From positions 36,356,257 to 36,420,256 of the forward strand of contig QCXZ01000003.1 in assembly GCA_025024175.1 (NCBI GenBank): a stretch of 64,000 bases of DNA. Direction: 5' to 3'. Positions 23,433 to 33,062 of the stretch are shown one piece after another. The first letter of the stretch is position 1. Every line of letters starts with the position of its first letter. A program made the position numbers and the translations under genes. Under the pieces are notes generated by a model that was not told where the DNA came from, made no database searches, and worked only from the letters and a program-made list of their open reading frames with translations. This DNA comes from Rhyzopertha dominica (taxonomy: Eukaryota; Arthropoda; Insecta; Coleoptera; Bostrichidae).

Positions 23433-24483
23433 CTCGCGGTACGATCAGCGGGAGGACGAAAATGATATCTGAAAACGTGCACAATCCAACAACATCTGGT
23501 AGTTCCGATCGTGGTCCTCTAACTTTTGAAGCGAGAGGCTGCACAGTGCACACCGTAGGCAGTGATGGTAACTCGTAGGGAATTTCCCTACATGTAGGGG
23601 AAAATAGTACAAAAATTGCGGGTGTAGGGAAAAGGGACAGAAACTGTATTTTGTAGGGAAATTTCGGCACTTTTGTCGTTTCACAACAAATAGCAAATAC
23701 CACTATTAGTATTAGGAAAGAGTTCATTATTAATCACCATATAATAATAAAAAAATGTTCTATTAAGCTATTTAAGTTGTCTGTGAGTGGCAACGTAGCA
23801 ATCCGGTCTTTATTACCTTGCCAAGTCAGTTGTTACCACGGAATTATATTGATTATATATTTCAATATAATTCTGTGGTTGTTACCTCGTCCTCTGCTTC
23901 CTTGCGTCGTAGGAGTCAATATGTCTATATGTCACTGTTCCTTAGTTATTATTGTTCAAACTGGTAATAATGGTACTCTTTATTGTTATGCGATTTTATG
24001 GTTTTAATGCAATGTAATTGCATTAAATAAATTTCTGTATTTGTGTTATTACTGCTCATCCTTTTTCAGTTGGGTTTTAACCTGTTAGTTTTTTTGGTTG
24101 CTAGGTACACTAAAATAATAGTAATATGACATGACCACCTGGTTAGTAAGCTTTATTGAGTAAGAAGATGCTAAAGGTGATCGAAAAGTAGTAAAACAAT
24201 GAGAATATTAAAAAAGCTGAATTCACAGATGGCAATAAGCATATACAGTTGGTCTAAAAAAAGTGTAGGGAAATTGTAGGGAAAATTTTTCCCCTAGGTA
24301 GGGACATTTTGTTTTTTAGGTTACCATCACTGACCGTAGGGCTCCGGATTGGAGGTCACGAGGTCAGTGGGGAATGAGCTACTACCACACTAAGTTTGGT
24401 CGTGATCCGATCAATTCCGTTCCATTGAGTGATATATATTTATTTCACGTACCTCGCGGTACGATCAATGGGAGAACGAAAAT
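23433..24483 (+). repeat. Interrupted direct repeat (about 239 bp period)
   Basis: CTCGCGGTACGATCA with the following GGGAGRACGAAAATG occurs at 23433-23464 and 24453-24484. Without the hAT MITE and its 8 bp duplication between them, the spacing is about 239 bp, so an older tandem duplication was split by the MITE. Confidence 0.5.
23560..24332. mobile_element. Non-autonomous hAT element (MITE), 8 bp TSD
   Basis: The ends CAGTGATGGTAAC and GTTACCATCACTG are perfect inverted repeats, followed inward by repeated GTAGGGAA units. The 8 bp duplication ACCGTAGG (23552-23559, 24333-24340) is diagnostic of hAT. It is 773 bp with no transposase. Confidence 0.9.
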
Positions 24484-24684
24484 GTAAAGAGTACGGGAGT
24501 CCTGCAAAATGTCTTAAAGTTTTTAAAGTGCGTGGGGTCAGTTCTGGGGAACACGCTGAATCCACCTTGCGCCGGCCCTGTATGTAGTATACCATTTTCA
24601 GTCGTTCAACCGTATCTGTAAGAATATTCTGTATGATTTGTATGATAATAACTGGCAATGTTCTGTGTATTAACTACTATATCA
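24484..24684. other. Short unassigned stretch before the Mutator-like element
   Basis: CTTGCGCCGGCCCTG ends at about 24588 and looks like the right terminus of a hAT-type element (reverse complement CAGGGCCGGCGC); no left partner was found. Confidence 0.3.
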
Positions 24685-24693
24685 TATTTATAT

Positions 24694-24967
24694 ATGTGGC
24701 TGAAGACAGCTTCAGATTCAGATTCGAGAAACGAATTTTTAAAGCGGACCAAACAAATCATCAACCATAAACGGTAAACACGCAGAATTACTAATTACGT
24801 ACTAATGCTACAACGCAAACTGTGTTAAATCATATCTCCTACCACAAAAATTGAAGTCTCTGCCATCCAACCTTCCCCTAAAAATAATCAATCCCTTAGG
24901 ACTTAAAACTTTCTCATGAGGAGAAATTAAGAGCCGGTCACCATGAAATAATTACTCCATACGCGAC
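24694..24967 (+). repeat. Left unique terminal inverted repeat of the MULE
   Basis: About 273 bp that matches the reverse complement of 44988-45260 with very few mismatches. Its inner edge runs into the satellite at a partial unit. Confidence 0.92.
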
Positions 24968-26526
24968 TCAAAAATTCGCAGAGACTAGAGGAATAGTTGA
25001 TACAGGTTAAAAATAACATATCAATTAGACACGAAAAAATTCAGAGAGACCACCCCGAAATCACCCCCGCAAACATTCAAAAATTCACAGAGACTAGCGG
25101 AATAGTTGATACAGGTTAAAAATTTGCATGTGGGTCTCTAATATAAGTATAAATAACATATCAATCAGACACGAAAAAATTCAGAGTCGACCACCCCGAA
25201 ATCACCCCCGCAAACATTCAAAAATTCACAGAGACCAGCGAAATAGTTGATACAGGTTAAAAATTTGCATGTGGGTCTCTAATATAAGTATAAATAACAT
25301 ATCAATCATACACGAAAAAAATCAGAGTCGACCACCCCGAAATCACCCCCGCAAACATTCAAAAATTCACAGAGACCAGCGGAATAGTTGATACAGGTTA
25401 AAAATTTACATGTGGGTCTCTAATATAAGTATAAATAACATATCAATCAGACACGAAAAGATTCAGAGTCGACCACCCCGAAATCACCCCCGCAAACATT
25501 CAAAAATTCACAGAGACCAGCGGAATAGTTGATACAGGTTAAAAATTTGCATGTGGGTCTCTAATATAAGTATAAATAACATATCAATCAGACAAGAAAA
25601 AATTCAGAGTCGACCACCCCGAAATCACCCCCGCAAACATTCAAAAATTCACAGAGACCAGCGGAATAGTTGATACAGGTTAAAAATTTGCATGTGGGTC
25701 TCTAATATAAGTATAAATAACATATCAATCAGACAAGAAAAAATTCAGAGTCGACCACCCCGAAATCACCCCCGCAAACATTCAAAAATTCACAGAGACC
25801 AGCGGAATAGTTGATACAGGTTAAAAGTTTGCATGTGGGTCTCTAATATAAGTATAAATAACATATCAATCAGACAAGAAAAAATTCAGAGTCGACCACC
25901 CCGAAATCACCCCCGCAAACATTCAAAAATTCACAGAGACCAGCGGAATAGTTGATACAGGTTAAAAATTTGCATGTGGGTCTCTAATATAAGTATAAAT
26001 AACATATCAATCAGACACGAAAAAATTCAGAGTCGACCACCCCGAAATCACCCCCGCAAACATTCAAAAATTCACAGAGACCAGCGGAATAGTTGATACA
26101 GGTTAAAAATGTGCATGTGGGTCTCTAAAATAAGTATAAATAACATATCAATCAGAGACGAAAAAATTCAGAGTCGACCACCCCGAAATCACCCCCGCAA
26201 ACATTCAAAAATTCACAGAGACCAGCGGAATAGTTGATACAGGTTAAAAATTTGCATGTGGGTCTCTAATATAAGTATAAATAACATATCAATTAGACAC
26301 GAAAAAATTCAGAGTCGACCACCCCGAAATCACCCCCGCAAACATTCAAAAATTCACAGAGACCAGCGGAATAGTTGATACAGGTTAAAAATTTGCATGT
26401 GGGTCTCTAATACAAGTATAAATAACATATCAATCAGACACGAAAAAATTCAGAGTCGACCACCCCGAAATCACCCCCGCAAACATTCAAAAATTCACAG
26501 AGACTAGCGGAATAGTTGATACAGGT
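24968..26526 (+). repeat. Left 141 bp satellite array (about 11 units)
   Basis: GAGTCGACCACC recurs at 25184, 25325, 25466 and onward, a 141 bp period. Units are nearly identical; the outermost carries a shortened segment and private variants. Each unit contains GGGTCTCTAATATAAGTATA and CGAAATCACCCCCGC. The orientation is opposite to the two right-hand arrays. Confidence 0.95.
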
Positions 26527-26578
26527 GATACAGCAGACGCAAGGATTGTCAGCTTTCATTTAAAAATGTATCTATGTC

Positions 26579-27027
26579 TAGGGCTGCCATCTCTAAAACC
26601 TGCCCCCCCCCCCCCCCAGGACCAGAAGCGTAAGTTCCCCGGATTTTGGAGCTTTCACCCCGGACATTTCAATACTTTTTTCATTCGCTTACATCTTGAT
26701 TAAAATATATTTTACTCCGTACTTGATAGAAGAAAACTTTAATTTTAAGCCTCTTTTGTTGAACGAAATAGTGTGTTTAATCGTTCTTGTGACGACAAGT
26801 GAGAAATCTTGATTTATTTTTAACCTTTTCAGATATTAAATAAAAAATGAACAAACCCAGTATTAGTTACTCAGTTAATAAAATTAAATGAAAACTTGTT
26901 TAGCTCTTCATTTTCCCATACAATTAACAATATTTACCCGGACTACAATTTAAACCCCGCCCGGACGCTCCCCGTACGTCTTCCAAACTAAGACAAATCC
27001 GGGGAAATCCGGATGGATGGCAGCCCT
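26579..27027. mobile_element. 449 bp non-autonomous element nested in the MULE, 9 bp TSD
   Basis: AGGGCTGCCATC and GATGGCAGCCCT are inverted ends; ATCTATGTC is duplicated at 26570-26578 and 27028-27036. A run of 15 C lies near 26604-26618. No ORF. The 9 bp duplication suggests a Mutator-type relative, but the superfamily is not certain. Confidence 0.8.
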
Positions 27028-27099
27028 ATCTATGTCCATCGCAGCGATATCTTTACTTTTATGTATTTGGGGTGATAATATTTTAACTTTACGGCACCC

Positions 27100-27590
27100 T
27101 GTTATGTGGGCAAATACGAATATTCTTGATTGTGGTTAACATATTTGTGCTCTTGTAATATAAGGTAAATTCCATGTGACTTTCAAATGAAAGTTTAAAT
27201 ATTCTACAGTCGGGATCAGTACGTTTACTACAATCTACAAATCTGGAGTAACAAAGAAAGATTTTGTTGTTTATTCGAAACCCTTTATAAAACCAATGGA
27301 CACTTTAACCTCGAGATGGTAAGTCGTTTCTCCAGAATATTTGCCTTGACTCGGCATCCTTTGATGAGTCAAAATGGTCCCATTTTTTAATTAAGCAAAA
27401 CTTTAAATCTATTTTTAGACATATTATTCGGATTAGCAACAGTAAATGTTTTCGCTGCGATTTCAACTTCTTTAACAGGCATACCGGTAATGCAGGGTTG
27501 TGTATATTACCTGTTTGCGTAGGACTTAAATAAAGCATCGGTCAAATATACGAGAATAATGCATTGTCGTCATTAGTACTCTGTCAAGTT
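27100..27590 (-). pseudogene. Inverted, decayed partial copy of the MULE transposase gene
   Basis: The reverse complement of this stretch aligns with 29030-29700 of the main gene: GGATGCCGAGTCAAGGCA, AACGACTTACCATCTCGAGG and GTTTCGAATAAACAA are shared. It has many substitutions and an internal deletion, far more divergence than between the two main core copies. The fragment lies just inside the left array, facing outwards, so the foldback symmetry of the element once extended into its coding region. It has no full ORF. Confidence 0.8.
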
Positions 27591-28492
27591 AGGCGTATAT
27601 CTTATTATGGTTTCTTCACAGGACATTTTAAATTAATAGCCTATTACTTATTAGCACTGTCTTTAATTAAACAAAACGTACACGTGATTGAGAAGTGTGA
27701 ATTCGCATTTTTACTCTAGCTAAATACTTGCTAGAGGATATTTCGATTTATTATGAAATTTACGATTCCTGCTACAAGATTTGTTTTCCTAGACATCCCA
27801 TATTTATCTAGTAGTAAGTGTATTTCACGGGGGAGGAAATAACTAGATGACAAAAAGATTAAACAAAGACAAACACCCACAAGAAATTATCAAAAGGCAA
27901 CAAAATGCGTAATTCTTAAACATCGTTTGTCTGAAAGCTCGTATCGATTTACGTAAATGCTTAAAAATTTATTACACTTCCATTCATAATACAACGGCAT
28001 TTAAAAGGCAAAAAATTGCCTTTTTTCGAAATGTTTCAAAAACCTTGTTTACAAACGTTTCAGATCCTTAAACTGCATGAAAATGTGCAACTTTTCTTTC
28101 ATTTAACCTATTTAATATCTCTTACCGTTTTCGAGATTCCAGTGGTGCGAGATTTGAAGTGAGAGCTGTGGTGAGAGCGTGGTGTAGTTGAAGAATAAGC
28201 GTCTAGCGCTTTCAGCGTGCGCCCATTGCAACATAGGGCGAATTCCAACGCCAACCATAAAAGTTTACCTCAGGGAACGCGTACACGCTACAGAAATGTT
28301 TGAATCGACCAGACGTTTATCGTATAGAAGATTCACGCTGCTGCTTATTCTGCTACTTATTATTGATTTATTTGAATTCGTGTTTTACTATCATTTACTA
28401 TTTCTTTATTGCTTGAATGTGAGTGTGATGTGAATACCCACTTTGAGTTTAAGTTTCAAGTAAAGAGCATTATTGTGTTTTATCCGTATTGA
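27591..28492. other. Leader region of the MULE core gene
   Basis: AT-rich, no ORF with recognisable motifs. It should contain the element's promoter, but no clear TATA-plus-initiator pair stood out. Confidence 0.35.
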
Positions 28493-28712
28493 ATTTACTA
28501 TTGTTTGCGTTTTTGCATGCTATTTAGTTCCTTTGTAGAATAGTTTGTTTTGTTTTCTTTCGATTGTTGGATATACTATTATTGCATTTATTTCGTTCCT
28601 TGTTTAAGTTATAATTTTGTTTTCTTTTGAAAATTTCTTATATTTATTAGTTCAATCTTTTTGCTAGTTGGTATAATTTCTTCGTCCTGTGAAAGTACAC
28701 ATTACGATAGAG

Positions 28713-30503
28713 ATGGTAAAGATGGGGCGAGTGCGAAGATATCTAGGGAAATCAATTTTAGCGCAGGATATTGCGAATTTCATACAAAAATCGAAATGTT
28801 CACTAGCAAGTTTTAAGCGCTGTTCTCCTAGAAATGCGAATTCGTACTTGTCAATGGCGTGTGCGTTTTTCTCAATTAGAGATACTTTTAATAATAGGTT
28901 TCTAATTTATAATGTCCTGCGAAGAAATTATAATGAGATATGCGCGCTACTTGACAAAAACGGAGATAGTACTAATGACGATAATGTGCACCCTGGTATA
29001 AATGGAGCTAGTGTAAAAAAAACCCAAGTGACCGAAGCTTTATTTAAAAATATATCTACAAATCCCAACCAGACAAATAATACACAACTCTGCATTACTG
29101 AGATGCCTGTTAAGAAACCTGAATTCAACGACATTTCATTTCAAACTAAATCTATTGGTCCTAACGAAACAAATACTACTACACAAACCTGCAACATCGA
29201 AATGCCCGTTAAAGAACCAAACACTTCCGACGTTTTATTTGAAAATAAATCTGTTAGCTCTAACCAAACAAATATCAAACAATCCTTCCTAAATGACAGT
29301 CGTATAGAATGTGAGGAAACATTTACTGCTGCTAATTCAGACAATATGACTGAAAGTAGATTTACAGTTTTGCTGAATGCGAAGATAGGGCGTTTTGTAG
29401 ACAACGTTGACTTATCAAAGGATGCCGAGTCAAGGCACTTATTCTGGAGAAACGACTTACCATCTCGAGGTATGAAGTGTCCATTGGTTTATAAAGGGTT
29501 TCGAATAAACAAGAAAAGCTTTCATTGCTACTCCAGATTTGTAGAATATGGTAAATGTATGGATCCCGATTGTAGAATTTTTAAATTTGACTGCACAGTA
29601 CATGAAAATCACATCGAATTCACCTTATATTATAAGGGAGCAAAGTATGTTAATCATAATCAAGAATACTCATACTGGTTGAGAGGAAAGGAGAGGAGTG
29701 CTGTAAAAGAGAAGTTAAAATTGGTGAATCCAAATACACTTAGAAATAAAGATATCGCTGCGGTTGATGCAGATACATTTCTACAAGGAAACTGGCAAGC
29801 CTTGCGTTCACTTGCGGTGTACCAAAAAGCAAAGTCAGAAGTTCTAGCAGAGGATGATCTTCATAGTGATCCATTTTTAGATATTTTGCTTAGGGCAGTT
29901 CAGCAACCAAAAGGTGAAGAATATATTCAACATCCTACGGGAAGGACCCTTGTCTATTTATTTTCAAAGGATCAGGTTAAAGTACTTGTTCCTAGTAGAC
30001 AGAAGGTAGATGTGTACTTTGATGCTACGGGTTCGGTAATTAGACCGTGTATTTACGATAAAGGTCGTCGTATCCTGTATTACTCTTTGGTTGTTAATCG
30101 TCACGGAACAATTGTACCAATAGCAGAAATGATCACATCTAAACATGATTCAGCAAGTATAACTGCTTTCCTGCTACAATTTAAGCATTTCGTGGAAACC
30201 ACTTGTAACAGAACCTGGCCCATATTTAATGTATTGGTAACTGATTGGAGCTTTGCATTAATGATATCTGTGTGTCAAGGGTTTAATAATATGACTTTGT
30301 ACACTTACCTAAAAGTATGTTTTCGGTATGTAACCAACATCAACGATGATCGCATGGTACCACTAGTAATATTAAAGACGTGCTGTGCGCATTTTATTAA
30401 GATGATTACAAATTACTTATCCAAAATGACAATAAAAAGTGCAAAAAGAAAAGTTATCGTTGATGCGGTAGGAGTCTTAGTGCAGTGCTCCTCTATGGAA
30501 TAA
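28713..30503 (+). CDS. MULE transposase, N-terminal part (core copy 1)
   Basis: ATG at 28713; 596 residues to TAA 30501-30503. Residues 1-240 are low in motifs, with Asn/Thr-rich repeats at about 95-190. A Cys/His-rich block at about 254-313 resembles the N-terminal FLYWCH/WRKY-GCM1-type zinc fingers of MULE proteins. The DDE domain begins at about 430: first catalytic Asp D437 in V-Y-F-D-A-T-G, second D511 in V-T-D-W-S-F, then C-C-A-H ending at H560, in the place of the MULE zinc/CxH motif. The third acidic residue lies beyond the stop, in the next frame segment (E at 30885). The TAA is in frame with the downstream ORF and is shared by both core copies. Transposase identity is firm; the product as written would lack its catalytic Glu. 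Confidence 0.85.
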   Translation: MVKMGRVRRYLGKSILAQDIANFIQKSKCSLASFKRCSPRNANSYLSMACAFFSIRDTFNNRFLIYNVLRRNYNEICALLDKNGDSTNDDNVHPGINGASVKKTQVTEALFKNISTNPNQTNNTQLCITEMPVKKPEFNDISFQTKSIGPNETNTTTQTCNIEMPVKEPNTSDVLFENKSVSSNQTNIKQSFLNDSRIECEETFTAANSDNMTESRFTVLLNAKIGRFVDNVDLSKDAESRHLFWRNDLPSRGMKCPLVYKGFRINKKSFHCYSRFVEYGKCMDPDCRIFKFDCTVHENHIEFTLYYKGAKYVNHNQEYSYWLRGKERSAVKEKLKLVNPNTLRNKDIAAVDADTFLQGNWQALRSLAVYQKAKSEVLAEDDLHSDPFLDILLRAVQQPKGEEYIQHPTGRTLVYLFSKDQVKVLVPSRQKVDVYFDATGSVIRPCIYDKGRRILYYSLVVNRHGTIVPIAEMITSKHDSASITAFLLQFKHFVETTCNRTWPIFNVLVTDWSFALMISVCQGFNNMTLYTYLKVCFRYVTNINDDRMVPLVILKTCCAHFIKMITNYLSKMTIKSAKRKVIVDAVGVLVQCSSME

Positions 30504-30584
30504 TTAACACACCAATACCATAATTTACTCATTCTTTTACTTAATCCTATTTACGACGATAGTGTAAGAGCTGCTATTACAGAG

Positions 30585-32450
30585 TTGTGCTCAGCATCAT
30601 ATGACAAAGCAGACGAGTACCTTAAACTGCGAGAAACTGATGCACCAGCTGATGACGAAGAAATAGTGCGAGGCGAATATCTCACTTCTCCTTTTTTTAT
30701 ATATTTCTTTAAAATATACAGCGAAGTATCTTCAGAAATGGAGAAGAAAGAGCAATCAGAAGGGACTGAAAAAAACTTATATTACTCGACAGAATTTTGC
30801 TTGTATTTGTTAAAAAGGGTTATGCCCTTTGCTCCTCTATGGAGTAACGTGCTGAATACTCGACGTTTTAGTAATGCAAATGTTGAGTCGTGGTTTAAGG
30901 CTGTTAAATGTGAGATACTCCAAAATCGAGCTAATTATAAGCTCGGTCGTTTCGTAGTCAGGGTGCGCGAAAAAATTGAGATTGCTCTTAAAAGCATACG
31001 ACTGCAAATAGATAAAGCTCCAAAAAAACGAACAACTGAGAAGCAAGTAACAGCAAAGAAAAGAGAACTGGATAATCCGTTACATGTTGAAACATGGAAA
31101 AGGGTTAAGAAAAGGGGAGTCTTTGAAAAAAAGTGTCTTGCTGCTGCGAAGGCAGACATTGAAAGTAAAAATAAAGATGAAGAGGAAATTCTCTCATACC
31201 CTGCAGACAAAGTTATACTTAATGAGAGGGGCACTGCTGAACAAAAAACAGAGGAGAGACCATCTAAAAGAGCTTTACAAAATGGTCTGTTTTTCAGTAA
31301 TGATTACTATATGGACTTGGCAAAAAAAGGTAATTTCATACTGGCAAAATACACATATAGAGACAGTACGATTACTTTATCAAGTACTGACTATCAGACA
31401 CTCTGTTCAAACTATAATCGTGTCGAAAAAATTGTAACAGGAAGTCAGAGATGGGCATCCGATTATTGTATAGATGCTATTTCTTACACACTACTTCGTG
31501 AACGATCAGATATAATATACATAGACACTATTTCGGTCTATTTGCTTTTTGACAGTCAAATTAAAAATCTTGAGAAATTTAAACCCTACAAAATGTCTTT
31601 TGAAAACGTTAAATATATAATCATGCCGTACATTTTAAATAGGAACCACTGGATTTTAATAATATTGGATCTACAAAAGCAGAACGTGTGTTTCATGAAT
31701 TCATCTACAAATTATCCCTTTTCAGAAGATGACCTGTTCAAGAAGATTAAACGTTTCTTAGCTACCCGTGATCGTATACGTAAAAACGAAAAACTGAACG
31801 TAAGAAAGTGGAAAATTCACAACGTAAATTCATATCCCAAACAGAGATATGATGACAACATCAACTGCGGGATTTATGTCATGCATTATATATGCGAATT
31901 TGCGAAATCCAAGGATTTCCCTACGTTTACACAGGCTATTAATAATGGTACCTTTAATCCTGAACGATTCAGGATTCCAGTACAAAATATACTGATTTTG
32001 ACTTCAGACAATATGTTTGATAAATGTTTGACTTACGAAATTAATAATGAGGAACCATATGTAGAATGTAGTTCCTGTCGTAGATGGCTACATTTCCAAA
32101 AATGCTCTGAAATAAATAATGACGTATCCATTTCCGATACTAAAAATCCAGACTTCTCTTTCGTGTGCAATTTGTGCAAGACAGGTGAAGGCGACCCTTT
32201 TACATACACCCTGCCAGACACTACCAAACTGATAGACGACATGGATTTAGAATATCTGGTCATCCATTATAAAAACTACTTACAAAATATCCATGAAACA
32301 CGACTTACAAACCAAGAGAGCACAAGGTTCTTAAATTCTGTAAATCCTGTAGATGAATTAAAATGGGATTATTCGACGGCCTTTATTCCTAATCATTTGT
32401 CCGTAGTACTGTCAAGATATATACTCAAACATATTGTCGTACAGGATTAA
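30585..32450 (+). CDS. MULE C-terminal segment: catalytic Glu, Ulp1/C48 protease domain, PHD finger (copy 1)
   Basis: This continues the frame of the transposase after the TAA at 30501; the open stretch starts directly after that stop and the first ATG is at 30738. It begins with transposase sequence, including S-N-A-N-V-E-S-W-F-K, whose Glu (30885) fits the third MULE catalytic residue. A basic linker follows. The Ulp1-like domain (about 31,440-31,930) has N-H-W (His codon at 31647) and N-C-G-I-Y-V (Cys at 31866); the usual catalytic Asp 17 residues after the His is Asn. A PHD-type finger follows at about 32,025-32,190, but its second Cys is Tyr here (32034). A premature TAA at 32448 replaces the CAA of copy 2 and removes the last 62 residues. 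There is no sign of a separate promoter. Confidence 0.85.
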   Translation: MCSASYDKADEYLKLRETDAPADDEEIVRGEYLTSPFFIYFFKIYSEVSSEMEKKEQSEGTEKNLYYSTEFCLYLLKRVMPFAPLWSNVLNTRRFSNANVESWFKAVKCEILQNRANYKLGRFVVRVREKIEIALKSIRLQIDKAPKKRTTEKQVTAKKRELDNPLHVETWKRVKKRGVFEKKCLAAAKADIESKNKDEEEILSYPADKVILNERGTAEQKTEERPSKRALQNGLFFSNDYYMDLAKKGNFILAKYTYRDSTITLSSTDYQTLCSNYNRVEKIVTGSQRWASDYCIDAISYTLLRERSDIIYIDTISVYLLFDSQIKNLEKFKPYKMSFENVKYIIMPYILNRNHWILIILDLQKQNVCFMNSSTNYPFSEDDLFKKIKRFLATRDRIRKNEKLNVRKWKIHNVNSYPKQRYDDNINCGIYVMHYICEFAKSKDFPTFTQAINNGTFNPERFRIPVQNILILTSDNMFDKCLTYEINNEEPYVECSSCRRWLHFQKCSEINNDVSISDTKNPDFSFVCNLCKTGEGDPFTYTLPDTTKLIDDMDLEYLVIHYKNYLQNIHETRLTNQESTRFLNSVNPVDELKWDYSTAFIPNHLSVVLSRYILKHIVVQD

Positions 32451-32684
32451 ACGTTTGCTGTATATGTGCTCCTCCCTCTTTTAAATGAAAAAATTATATC
32501 TAAGTATTTCGGAATTGCAGACGAAGATATAGACTTTTTAGATATTTATCGTATCAAATTTAATGTAGAGGACTATAGATTTGAATACCCTAGTCCATAT
32601 ACACTAAAAGATGTTCTAGAATCACTTAAATAGAGATTGCAAACATTTATGTTATTATATAAGGAAACCACACACATAAAATAT

Positions 32685-32753
32685 AAATGGGCATTAACAG
32701 ATCACCGCTCCCTGCAATTCTTCCTTAATAAGCATTTGATATTGGCAAAATTA
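32685..32753 (+). pseudogene. Captured gypsy RNase H fragment (copy 1)
   Basis: The plus strand reads K-W-A-L-T-D-H-R-S-L-Q-F-F-L-N-K-H, the T-D-H-x-S-L block of Ty3/gypsy RNase H, with nothing else of the retroelement around it. It lies 50 bp after the MULE gene. The same fragment occurs in copy 2. Confidence 0.65.
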
Positions 32754-32765
32754 TGAAGTCGGCCA

Positions 32766-33020
32766 TCAAAATCCAGGCGCAAGATTTTTACAACCAAACC
32801 TTTCAACCTCAGCAAGACAGGGGTTGTTAACAAAATTCCGCACATCTGAGTTTAGTATAACACTGTTATCTCTTTGATAATGTCTGTTCACGTCCAAATG
32901 ATCGTAAGAGTTATATGATAAATGCAGTGAGACAAAGGAGATACGTGCAATACAATCAGCTTGGTTCCAAGTTGATTCAGAACGTTTCACAATGAATGCA
33001 ACCTTGAAATCACTCAACAC
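32766..33020 (-). other. Small minus-strand ORF inside the MULE, unknown
   Basis: 84 codons without recognised motifs, also open in copy 2 (40791-41060) with a few differences. Probably chance, but it is the only open frame between the core gene and the right array. Confidence 0.2.
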
Positions 33021-33062
33021 ACATTTTTTTAAATCGAAGCCTGCCCCTAAATATTTGGTTTA

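Noticed and set aside
28188..28433. 81-codon plus-strand ORF before the MULE gene
   Set aside because: No motif, low-complexity hydrophobic end; it could be a leader peptide but nothing supports it.
30837..31234. Minus-strand ORFs of 69 and 99 codons within the MULE gene
   Set aside because: Antisense shadows of the transposase/Ulp1 frame.
32766..33020. Minus-strand ORF of 84 codons, open in both MULE core copies
   Set aside because: No motif, and conservation merely follows from the near-identity of the copies; kept only as a low-confidence feature.
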